Shown one piece after another: positions 39,101 to 47,140 of a stretch of DNA of 64,000 nucleotides (position 1 is the first letter of the stretch; every line of letters starts with the position of its first letter). Under the pieces are notes generated by a model. It was not told the origin of the DNA and searched no databases. It saw nothing but the letters and a program-made list of their open reading frames with translations. Position numbers and translations under genes: made by a program. The stretch comes from Roseateles toxinivorans (lineage in GTDB: Bacteria > Pseudomonadota > Gammaproteobacteria > Burkholderiales > Burkholderiaceae_C), in assembly GCF_004362525.1 (NCBI RefSeq), contig NZ_SNXS01000001.1, forward strand, positions 857,510 through 921,509, written 5' to 3'.

Positions 39101-41956
39101 CTATCGAACATCTGCAGCGGCGCCAATTCCACTCAACAAGGCCGCATAGTCTTCCCTGCTGAAGGCCGGCGCTGCCAAAAGGTTCTGAGCGAGTCTGCGC
39201 TTTCGCTCCATCAGCATTTGCAGCTGTGTGTCGAAACTGTGTTCATCGTCTCCAGGGATTAGGGCAAGCGGATAGTAGATATGCACCGGCTTCGTCTGCC
39301 CGATCCGGTAAACACGATCAGAGCATTGATCCTCAACTGCAGGATTCCACCAACGCGACAAATGAATCACGTGATTGGCTGCGGTCAGCGTCAAACCTAC
39401 ACCGCCGGCTTTCGGCGAAAGCAGCATGACATCAAAGCCGCCAGTCTCTTGGAATTTCTCCACACGCTCTTGCCGCTGATTCGCCCCGACTTCACCGTTG
39501 ATCACCATGGGCAGATCCTTCAACCCGTAGCGGCGCTTAAGCAGGGTTGGAAGCTGGGTTGCTTCCTGAAGGTCAAGTGACTCCAAGAAAATCAGTGCCT
39601 TCTCACCTTCCCTCGCCACCTGATCGAGCACTTCGATCATGGCCTGCATGCGCGCAGAGTCCTCAACGCGAATCTCTCCTGCTGCCTGTGCCCCACCTTC
39701 AGTCAGCGCGGGATGAAGCGATGTCCGTCGCAACGCGTGAATCATCCCAAGCACCCCTTCGGGGCCGGAAAGCTCTTTCATCGCGAGCGCCCGGCTATAT
39801 GCCTCGTGCTGCCTGGCCGGCATGACTTTGCGAATGACGTGCTCGTGTTTTGGAGGAAGTCCTTCGAGCTTGTCGCTCTTCAACCGTCGAAGCAGCATGC
39901 GAGGGGTGCTCGCTTCAAAGGTGTCCTCTTCCTCTTGCCACACAAGACTGCGCAAAACACTGACATCTGCATCTGGCGTCTCAAAGCGCTGACTGAACTC
40001 CTTCAAGTCGCCCAGTGCGCCGGGTTGCACTGCGTCTGCGATGCACCACAGGTCCGCGAGCCTGTTTTCTACTGGCGTTCCTGTCATCGCCAGCATGAAA
40101 TCGCAATTCAAGCCCTTGATGGCATGGGTCATACGTGCTTTCGGCGACTTCACCTTCTGCGCCTCGTCAAGCACTACCGCTGCGAAATTGACTGCACCGA
40201 AACTCAGCTGATAGTCGGATACCGCCTCGTAGTTGGCTAGCACCAATTGGGCCTGCGACAAGCTGGCGGTGTCGAGGCCTGCGGTGCCATCTCGGTGCTT
40301 GCCGCGCCGCAAGGCCTTGAGATGCTCCCCATACGCCAGAACTGTGTCACCTATACCGGGCGCAAGCAGATGCGACTGAATCTCGCGCTCCCAGTTTCGC
40401 AACAAGCCAACCGGCGCCACAACCAACAAGGGCTTGCTTGGGATTACACCCGCGTCCATCTGCTCACGCAACCACTGCAGAAAGGCCAAAGACTGATAAG
40501 TCTTGCCCAAGCCCATGTCATCACATAGCAAAGCGCCCTTGCTTCCGCTGGTCCAGTGCGCCTGAAGCCATCGGATGCCCAGTTCCTGGTGCACCTTGGG
40601 AGGCGTCTTCAATCCCCCCGGCAGTCCCGGCTTGCCGCCTCTTTCCTGAACTTTCGAGCACTGAAACGAGTTGTCATCATGATTGGTCTCGATGACAAGA
40701 ACTTTCTTACCGCTTGCTGGATCGTCTAGGTCGGGGCTAACGACATCACTATTCAGGCTGGCATTGCGCTTTTGAACAGCTTGCTGCAGTTGCTCAAGCG
40801 CTGCCAAGTTCGCCGCACTAACGGGTAAGTGAACGCCGTCCACATCGACGGTGCTCTTGCCTGTCGCGATCGCCTCACGCATTGCATCGCAAGCCCCCAT
40901 CACAGACTCCGGGCTGAGCGGAAACTCGACACCACCTATGCGAAGGCCGCAGGCTGTCGGCGCATCCCACTTCTGCGGGCTAACCTTTATCCATGGGAGC
41001 ACAGGCTCCACCCACTCCGCGATGTCCCTGACGCGGTCGGCATAGCGCTCTGTTTCTACAAAGACGGTCGTGGCGTCTTCTGAAACCCCAAGCATCTCCT
41101 TGAGCATGGCCTCAGGTCGGAGCGCCGCTTGCCGGCGCTGCGCCGGAGATGCCTGACGCAGCTCCTTCACCTTTGCAAGCGCCTGCTGAAGCCCTTCGTC
41201 GACGACGACGTATGTGCCGTTATGCAGCGGAAAGGCCGATGCCCCAGATCGCAGTTGATCTAGCCGTTTGGCGAACACCGATTCGTCTTCTTCAGTCAGT
41301 GCACGTAAGTGAACAGGATCTTGTCCGTCATCCACTTGCTGCGAAGTCAACAACACCGGATCCAGTTGGATGTCCCCGCGCTGATCAGTGCTCAAGGACC
41401 AACTTAATGCGGTCGCGGTGACGACCCTGAACGACCGCAGAAACCCGTCAGTCAGTCCGCCAGCACTGTCCTCTCCCAGCAGTTCGCGCAAGCGCGCCCA
41501 AACCCGAAACTGTTCATCTAGCGCCTCATCCGGCACTCGATTGAATTCATCGGCTAGCTGCAAGGCTTCATACATCGGCGATGGGATGCGATAGAGCCGC
41601 TCGTCCCAATGAACCCATGGCCCTTCCACGCTCGCGCCACGCGCCGAAACCGTTTTACCTGGTTGCAGCCAACGAATGGCCAAGGTGGCACCCGGCTTGC
41701 CCATTGCTCCGGACAAACGGACGTCAAATCCGAGCGGCACCTTGGGTGGCAGACCCAGTTCCCGCGCAGCAGCCTCCGAAAAGCTGGCGACGGCGTGCGC
41801 CGGCACGCGGATCGAACTCGAATCCTGGTTCAGCTGATAGGTTTGTGCGGCCTGCTCAAGCGCAGCGGCAGCCTGCAATGGCAACGATGAAATCCAATCG
41901 ACGACCGGGCCATCAAGCACCCACATCGCACCCTGCGGAGAAAAATCAATCTTCAA
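39101..41956 (-). CDS. zorD: Zorya type I ZorD, SNF2-type helicase/translocase
   Basis: A 951-residue protein. The N-terminal about 440 residues have no recognised motif; the C-terminal half is a SNF2 motor: DDMGLGKT (479-486), DEAQ (597-600), MTGTPVENRLADLW, and RWWNPAVEDQCSDRVYRIGQ as motifs V-VI. In type I Zorya, ZorD is recruited after the ZorAB motor senses invasion and degrades phage DNA together with ZorC. Its place as the fourth gene of zorABCD, coupled to zorC by 4 bases, makes the assignment strong. It is of the size expected for the family, slightly shorter than the Escherichia coli protein as I remember it. Confidence 0.88.
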   Translation of the reverse strand: MKIDFSPQGAMWVLDGPVVDWISSLPLQAAAALEQAAQTYQLNQDSSSIRVPAHAVASFSEAAARELGLPPKVPLGFDVRLSGAMGKPGATLAIRWLQPGKTVSARGASVEGPWVHWDERLYRIPSPMYEALQLADEFNRVPDEALDEQFRVWARLRELLGEDSAGGLTDGFLRSFRVVTATALSWSLSTDQRGDIQLDPVLLTSQQVDDGQDPVHLRALTEEDESVFAKRLDQLRSGASAFPLHNGTYVVVDEGLQQALAKVKELRQASPAQRRQAALRPEAMLKEMLGVSEDATTVFVETERYADRVRDIAEWVEPVLPWIKVSPQKWDAPTACGLRIGGVEFPLSPESVMGACDAMREAIATGKSTVDVDGVHLPVSAANLAALEQLQQAVQKRNASLNSDVVSPDLDDPASGKKVLVIETNHDDNSFQCSKVQERGGKPGLPGGLKTPPKVHQELGIRWLQAHWTSGSKGALLCDDMGLGKTYQSLAFLQWLREQMDAGVIPSKPLLVVAPVGLLRNWEREIQSHLLAPGIGDTVLAYGEHLKALRRGKHRDGTAGLDTASLSQAQLVLANYEAVSDYQLSFGAVNFAAVVLDEAQKVKSPKARMTHAIKGLNCDFMLAMTGTPVENRLADLWCIADAVQPGALGDLKEFSQRFETPDADVSVLRSLVWQEEEDTFEASTPRMLLRRLKSDKLEGLPPKHEHVIRKVMPARQHEAYSRALAMKELSGPEGVLGMIHALRRTSLHPALTEGGAQAAGEIRVEDSARMQAMIEVLDQVAREGEKALIFLESLDLQEATQLPTLLKRRYGLKDLPMVINGEVGANQRQERVEKFQETGGFDVMLLSPKAGGVGLTLTAANHVIHLSRWWNPAVEDQCSDRVYRIGQTKPVHIYYPLALIPGDDEHSFDTQLQMLMERKRRLAQNLLAAPAFSREDYAALLSGIGAAADVR

Positions 41957-43344
41957 AGCAATATCTCCCTGTCGTGCATCCGGATGCCGGTTCTTCTTCT
42001 GACGAAATCACGTGCCTTACGCTGCCAGGTGCCATTCGCTGAATTCGCGTGGACCAACTGCGGACGTTCGTTGACCCCTTGATGGAAGTCCAGAGACACC
42101 ATTGCTCGCAGCTCGGCTGCGCTGTAATGCGGCGCGTAGAGCTGCGGGCCGTTTGTGCCGTCGCGATAGGCTCTCAAACTGCCGTTGTGACTCCACTCCG
42201 TGAAGATCAGATCACCAATGCGCAAGAGCAGCACTGACTGATTGGGGTCAGCATTGCCTTCCAACTCCGCTAGCCCTGCGGCGCTCTGCCGGCCCAGCAT
42301 CTGCCTGGCCATCCACATCGCGCTCCGGCCCAACACGAGCCATGCCTCCTCAACGTGGTCTGCGTCGTAATAGGCCATCCAAAACCTCTGGCGATAGCGC
42401 CAGGTTTCGTCCGCCGTACGCTCCAAGATCTTCATGAAGCCCCGCAGCGTCTCGCCGGCAAGCCAGCGAAGCAGAACTCGCACAACCTCCTCTGGCACTC
42501 CATCCCACTGAACCAGTCGATGCCCCCTCAGACGAGGATCACCATAGGCGTCGATAAAAAAGCGGGAAAGCTTCGCTTTGATCGCGTCGCTGACGGGCCT
42601 GCCAATCCAGGGGCGCAGCAACGCAGTTGCCAGTTCCACGCGATGGGATGTCTTGACCACTGGCACCGGCATTCGGCTGCACCACCCTAATACGGCGTCT
42701 ACCGCATGGGCGTCAACAAGCTTGACACCATCCACAGCAAGGATCGCCCGAAACACCGCTTGCCCCATCGCGCCATTGGTGAACTCAGGCCACAACAAGT
42801 TCCCTTCCAGCCAGTCGTCAATCGGCAGCCTGCGGTCAATGAACTGTGCTGCCAAACGCTTGGGCGCCTGCGCAGGATCAAAGAAGGCGCTCTCAGCCTG
42901 CAGACGTCTTAGCTCGCCGGCAAACGCACCTGAAGCGCGGGCAAGTTCATTTCTGAGCTGATCCGCAAACCGTTGGAACGCTGGATCGGCGGCGTCAAAT
43001 CGTTCGCAGTAGGCAAAGTACAAGGGCCTGAGCCATCGCTTGACGCGGGACGGACCAGTCAACAGTGCTTGCGGCAGCTCAAAAGCCCAGTAGCGAATTG
43101 CCAACTCAGGCTCCACCTCAGCCAACGGCGGTAGCCCGTCAATGAAGTAGGCGTACGGCAGCTTCCTAAGGTCACCTGAGCCCAGTTGCTGATAGCCAGT
43201 CTCACGGCTGACCGCATACAAAGACCGCAGCCTCTCGCCCAATGCAAGGACGGGTGGCGGCGCAATCACCTTGACGGCATCCCGCGTCGACAGCATCTTG
43301 TCAAACTTCGGGAATCCATCAGGCAAGGGGGCGAACCAGCTCAC
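41953..43344 (-). CDS. zorC: Zorya type I ZorC (EH-signature domain)
   Basis: A 463-residue cytosolic protein. The C-terminal part carries the EH-signature features of ZorC: RFWMAYYDADHVEEAW and LLRIGDLIFTEWSHNGSLRA, which contain the conserved Glu and His. The N-terminal 250 residues are helical. ZorC binds DNA and works with ZorD in type I Zorya. It overlaps zorB and zorD by 4 bases each. No separate enzyme motif is seen, as expected. Confidence 0.87.
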   Translation of the reverse strand: MSWFAPLPDGFPKFDKMLSTRDAVKVIAPPPVLALGERLRSLYAVSRETGYQQLGSGDLRKLPYAYFIDGLPPLAEVEPELAIRYWAFELPQALLTGPSRVKRWLRPLYFAYCERFDAADPAFQRFADQLRNELARASGAFAGELRRLQAESAFFDPAQAPKRLAAQFIDRRLPIDDWLEGNLLWPEFTNGAMGQAVFRAILAVDGVKLVDAHAVDAVLGWCSRMPVPVVKTSHRVELATALLRPWIGRPVSDAIKAKLSRFFIDAYGDPRLRGHRLVQWDGVPEEVVRVLLRWLAGETLRGFMKILERTADETWRYRQRFWMAYYDADHVEEAWLVLGRSAMWMARQMLGRQSAAGLAELEGNADPNQSVLLLRIGDLIFTEWSHNGSLRAYRDGTNGPQLYAPHYSAAELRAMVSLDFHQGVNERPQLVHANSANGTWQRKARDFVRRRTGIRMHDREILL

Positions 43345-44096
43345 TTTGACTTGTCCAGCAGCGACGTAGTACCTGTACCTGGCAGCAGGGTCTCCAAGGG
43401 CCGATAGGTCAGCACGATGCGCAGGTCAACTCGCCGATTCTTCGCATCGGCGGGATCCGTTCCTTGGCGCGGGCGAGCATCGGCATAGGCTGCAAAGGAG
43501 AACAAGGATTGGCCGGCTTCGTTCTTGTATTTCTCCAGGGCAGTGTCCTGCACCAGAGCCTGATGAACCGATCTCGCTCGGTCCAGCGACAAGTTTGTGT
43601 TGTCGTATCCAGGCCTTAGCAGCGGCCGGTTGTCTGTGTGTCCTTCGATGAACACAGTCTCGATCGTGTGCCCTGCCGGGTTTTCCCTGCAAGGACGAGA
43701 GGCTCGTTCACTCGCCACAAAACATGGCAACACGTCCGTCAGTTCCTTGGCCGATGCCTGAAGAGCACTTCGGCCGCGATCCGTCAATTGCGCACGCCCC
43801 AGCTCAAATAGCACATCCTCAGGCAGATGGATCACACCACTTGCAGGATCAATTTCCACATTCGTCAGCAAAGTCTGTAGCCGCTTGCCAATCGCCAAAG
43901 TCACTTGGCCCCGCGGGTCACCCAATGCTTTCATGGCCACCGCCTGTCGCCGCTGTTCAAGCGCCAACACCACGACAAGGATGATGAACACAAACAAAAG
44001 CCCGATCAGCAGATCGGACGCTGAAGCCAGATAGCCTCCTTCGCCTTCGCCACCATTGCCCTCAAGAGCTGAGCTGTCTCGCCTAGGGATCCACAT
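43341..44096 (-). CDS. zorB: Zorya ZorB, MotB-like stator with OmpA peptidoglycan-binding domain
   Basis: A 251-residue protein from ATG 44096, 4 bases after zorA; the longer frame to 44177 would overlap zorA. One N-terminal helix (DLLIGLLFVFIILVVVLAL) contains an early aspartate, D28, matching the essential ion-binding Asp of MotB/ZorB. The C-terminal OmpA-like domain (FIEGHTDNRPL, LSLDRARSVHQAL, KNRRVDLRIV) anchors to peptidoglycan. With ZorA it forms an ion-driven motor in the inner membrane that senses phage-induced envelope disturbance. Confidence 0.9.
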   Translation of the reverse strand: MWIPRRDSSALEGNGGEGEGGYLASASDLLIGLLFVFIILVVVLALEQRRQAVAMKALGDPRGQVTLAIGKRLQTLLTNVEIDPASGVIHLPEDVLFELGRAQLTDRGRSALQASAKELTDVLPCFVASERASRPCRENPAGHTIETVFIEGHTDNRPLLRPGYDNTNLSLDRARSVHQALVQDTALEKYKNEAGQSLFSFAAYADARPRQGTDPADAKNRRVDLRIVLTYRPLETLLPGTGTTSLLDKSK

Positions 44097-44100
44097 AGCG

Positions 44101-45864
44101 TCAGGCCGCCGCTCGCGTGCCGAGAGTCTCGCTGAGTTCCTCGATTGCCTCCTCCAATCCAGTGACTGCCTTGTCAAAGCTGCCTGTGGCCTTGGCGAAG
44201 TTGTTGTCCATCATGCGATGCACCTCCGTCACTTGGCGCGAATACTCGCCAATGCCCTCAGTGATGCGGGCCACGGTGTCGCCCAACGCGGCACTGGTGG
44301 CATCCAGATTCTTGCGTGCCTCATCGGTTGCCTTGACCACGGCTTCGTTCGTGCTCTCTAGCACTTTGGTTACACGCGTCACGGCATCCATGGCCTGCGG
44401 TGTGGCTTGCCTGACCGCGTCGACCACCACCCGCTGCGCACGCGAAAATTCCTCGGCGGCATCAATGCCTTCAGTCAACGCCCCCGCTGCCTTATCCAAC
44501 GTCGAAACGGCATGCTGCCACTCGTCTGCAGCCTCGCCCATGCGCTCGATGGTCGTGTTAGCTTCACTCAGCGTGGTCTTGAAAGCGTTCAAGCCCTTTC
44601 CGCCCGCGTCGGTCACTTGCACCAGGGTCACATCAAAGTCATTGACGGCAACCTTCAGGCTATGCGCGGCATCGCTCAGGTTCTTGGCATTGTCCTCAAG
44701 TGCTTGGTTTAGGCCGCCCAGACGTGCAGCGATATCCTCGCCAGCTGTTCCCAAAGCGTCAGCAGCGCCCTTTCCTCGTGCCTCAATTGCTTCAGCCGCC
44801 TCATCCAGGCGCCCGGCCAGAGCACCAAGGGACCCCCGAAATGATTCCATCTCTTCTGCTGACGAGGCCTTCAGAGAACTGCTGAACTCTTGCAGCATCC
44901 GTTCCAAGGCTTGTTCATTCATGGAACCAAGGCGGTTGCTCAAGCCCTCGATCGCACCCACCAGGCGCTCAGTCATCGCCTGCATCTGAGGGGAAAAGGC
45001 ATCGGTCACGGCTTTGCCGATCGTCACCGCCAAATCGGTCTCAAATCGCTTCAGGCTGCCGCTTTGTTCACGCGCTTCGTTCAGCAGCTCCTCACTGATT
45101 GCCTGCTGTGCTTCGACTATCTCTTCCCGATTCCTGGCCGATTCGAGCTCCGCCTGCGTCAACTCCAATTGCCGGCGAACCGAAGCCTCCGCACCATTGG
45201 CAGGAACAACGCGCAGCAGTGCATCGACTACTTCGTCGCCCGCACGGGCCAACGCTGTCATGCGCCTTCTGGATAGAACGGTCCAGATGATCGATGCAAG
45301 CAAGCCTGCCAACGAGGTCAGGAACTTTCCGCCTGCTGCCGCCAACAAATTGCGCGTTGCAGCCAGCAGATCTGTCTGGCCTTGGTTCTGGGCTACTAAT
45401 GCAGAGGTTGCCTCCAACAAGGCAAGACTCAAAAAGAAAAAGGTAAGCAGCAACCCTGCCCCCACCAGCAGATTGGGGACGGCCTCCGCCAGATGCAGAT
45501 TCAGATGTGGTCCGACCAGGCGCTGCGGAGCCCAAAGATCCCTCGGCGCGCCGAAGAAAAATGGAGCAGACGCGCTCTTGCCCGGTAGCAGGACTACACG
45601 CTCTTCGGTTTGCTGCCATGCCGACAGCAAACCGCGGTGCGAGCTGCTTTGCTCACGCAGTCGCTGCTGCACATGTGGCCAATCCTTGGGGCCTTCATCG
45701 ATCAACTTCTTGAACGACTCAAGAGCCCGGTATGCGTTCGCCATGTGCCGGCGAAACCAGACCAAGTAGCCGAAAGTCGCGATGAGTAGCAATGCAACTG
45801 CGGCAGCTACGACCTGTGGCTCTGCCGCCAGCGCTAAGGCGACCTTATCCAATGCTCCGCTCAC
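44101..45864 (-). CDS. zorA: Zorya ZorA, MotA-like motor with long coiled-coil tail
   Basis: I place the start at GTG 45864, preceded by GGGGAG at about 10 bases (587 residues); the frame runs on to 46038 inside mcrC without a good start. There is an N-terminal transmembrane helix (VVAAAVALLLIATFGYLVWF), two more near 145-220 (LLVGAGLLLTFFFLSLALLE and FLTSLAGLLASIIWTVL), then about 330 residues of Ala/Glu-rich coiled coil reaching into the cytoplasm. This is the MotA/TolQ/ExbB layout with the long tail special to ZorA, which passes the signal to ZorC and ZorD. It is the first gene of the Zorya operon, 124 bases after mcrC. Confidence 0.9.
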   Translation of the reverse strand: MSGALDKVALALAAEPQVVAAAVALLLIATFGYLVWFRRHMANAYRALESFKKLIDEGPKDWPHVQQRLREQSSSHRGLLSAWQQTEERVVLLPGKSASAPFFFGAPRDLWAPQRLVGPHLNLHLAEAVPNLLVGAGLLLTFFFLSLALLEATSALVAQNQGQTDLLAATRNLLAAAGGKFLTSLAGLLASIIWTVLSRRRMTALARAGDEVVDALLRVVPANGAEASVRRQLELTQAELESARNREEIVEAQQAISEELLNEAREQSGSLKRFETDLAVTIGKAVTDAFSPQMQAMTERLVGAIEGLSNRLGSMNEQALERMLQEFSSSLKASSAEEMESFRGSLGALAGRLDEAAEAIEARGKGAADALGTAGEDIAARLGGLNQALEDNAKNLSDAAHSLKVAVNDFDVTLVQVTDAGGKGLNAFKTTLSEANTTIERMGEAADEWQHAVSTLDKAAGALTEGIDAAEEFSRAQRVVVDAVRQATPQAMDAVTRVTKVLESTNEAVVKATDEARKNLDATSAALGDTVARITEGIGEYSRQVTEVHRMMDNNFAKATGSFDKAVTGLEEAIEELSETLGTRAAA

Positions 45865-45988
45865 GCCGATTACTCCCCGTATGTAACCATTTGAAACCGC
45901 CTTAGTGTGCCAGCTGACATCTGGGATGCCGCTCCTCGTTTCACCTGCTCTCGGCAAACAAAACGACAGGACACTAACCCCAAGGTCC

Positions 45989-47140
45989 CTAGCTCTGGCC
46001 CTCCGGGCCAGCAAACCTAAACGGCTCACACAGCCCAATCAGCTGGCGCCCAAGCTCAATACTCGGCCCCGAAAGATCTACCGTCACAAAGCGCATCGCG
46101 TGGCCTTGAATCTCTACAGCCTCATCGATCTGTACACCGACAGAGGGATGTAGCAGCATCCCCTCTGCACGGTCAGCGACGGGATCGCCCAGCCCAGCCT
46201 GAGTCCGCAGATAGGCGTACAGCTGATAGATGTAGCCACTGCGCAAGCTCTCCATGCGGTACCACCCCTCGGTCACGATCGCGTTAAATTTCGTATCAAT
46301 CACGATTCGCCTAGACGTCGCCGCATGCTCCAACACGACGTCTGTCCGCATCGAGGGGAAGATCTTGTCGATGCCCGCTGACTTTCGAGTCAAGGCCCAC
46401 CCCAATGGACGCCCGGGGCTGACGCGCCAGCCTTTGTCGCGCAAGGCGAACTGGTAATAGCCGGCCACGGCATGTTCGAAGAGCCGACGTACCCAGACCT
46501 CATCTCTATCCGAGCGAAAGGCTGCGGTTGCCCCGGCCGATTCGCACGGCAGCGCCAAATCAAACGCCAACTTTGCCGCAGCCACCATTACGCGATCTTC
46601 GGCATCGTGTCGGCCAAAGCGTTGGGTACTGAACGTACTGCGTGCAGGCGTGACACCGGACACACCCATACGTTTCATCGCGCCGGCCAGGGCTCTGCAG
46701 CGATGGGCCAGACCGGCGCTCTTCAGCAAAGCAGCAATACGTTCCAGAGCGCCAAGGACCAGACGATTCCGAGGCGTGTCCACAGTCAACTCTTCAAACC
46801 TGCATGCGATCACGCCACGCTGCAGCAGTTGATGCCGCTCCGTCTTCAGCACATCAATGCGTCCTCGCACGCGACTCAAAACAGCGTCCCTGGCTGTATA
46901 CCCCGTGCTCAGTTGACGATGCAGCCTCTGCTCAACCGCGAGTGCAAGGATCTCAGCAATCAGATCAGGCACCGCATCTGGCATAGCCTCCAGATCGAAC
47001 AGGCCATGCCCATGCACCTTGAAAAGGTCAGACGCATAGAGCATCAGCAGCCAAAGGTTGCGGACGGGGATCCGGCCTACATAGCCCGCGGCAGGCTCCG
47101 TCACTGCCACGACTCTTTGATCGCTGCCAACCAACTTCAC
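45989..47140 (-). CDS. mcrC: McrC, nuclease subunit of McrBC type IV restriction
   Basis: A 383-residue protein from GTG 47140 (GTGA overlap with mcrB; GAAGGG lies 8 bases upstream). It has the McrC N-terminal segment RIPVRNLWLLMLYASDLF, the middle LSRVRGRIDVLKTERHQL and FEELTVDTPRNRLVLGALE, and the C-terminal PD-(D/E)xK nuclease core IVIDTKFNAIV. McrC is stimulated by the McrB GTPase and cuts DNA containing modified cytosine. The Asp and the D-x-K of the nuclease are intact, so the gene looks functional. Confidence 0.9.
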   Translation of the reverse strand: MKLVGSDQRVVAVTEPAAGYVGRIPVRNLWLLMLYASDLFKVHGHGLFDLEAMPDAVPDLIAEILALAVEQRLHRQLSTGYTARDAVLSRVRGRIDVLKTERHQLLQRGVIACRFEELTVDTPRNRLVLGALERIAALLKSAGLAHRCRALAGAMKRMGVSGVTPARSTFSTQRFGRHDAEDRVMVAAAKLAFDLALPCESAGATAAFRSDRDEVWVRRLFEHAVAGYYQFALRDKGWRVSPGRPLGWALTRKSAGIDKIFPSMRTDVVLEHAATSRRIVIDTKFNAIVTEGWYRMESLRSGYIYQLYAYLRTQAGLGDPVADRAEGMLLHPSVGVQIDEAVEIQGHAMRFVTVDLSGPSIELGRQLIGLCEPFRFAGPEGQS

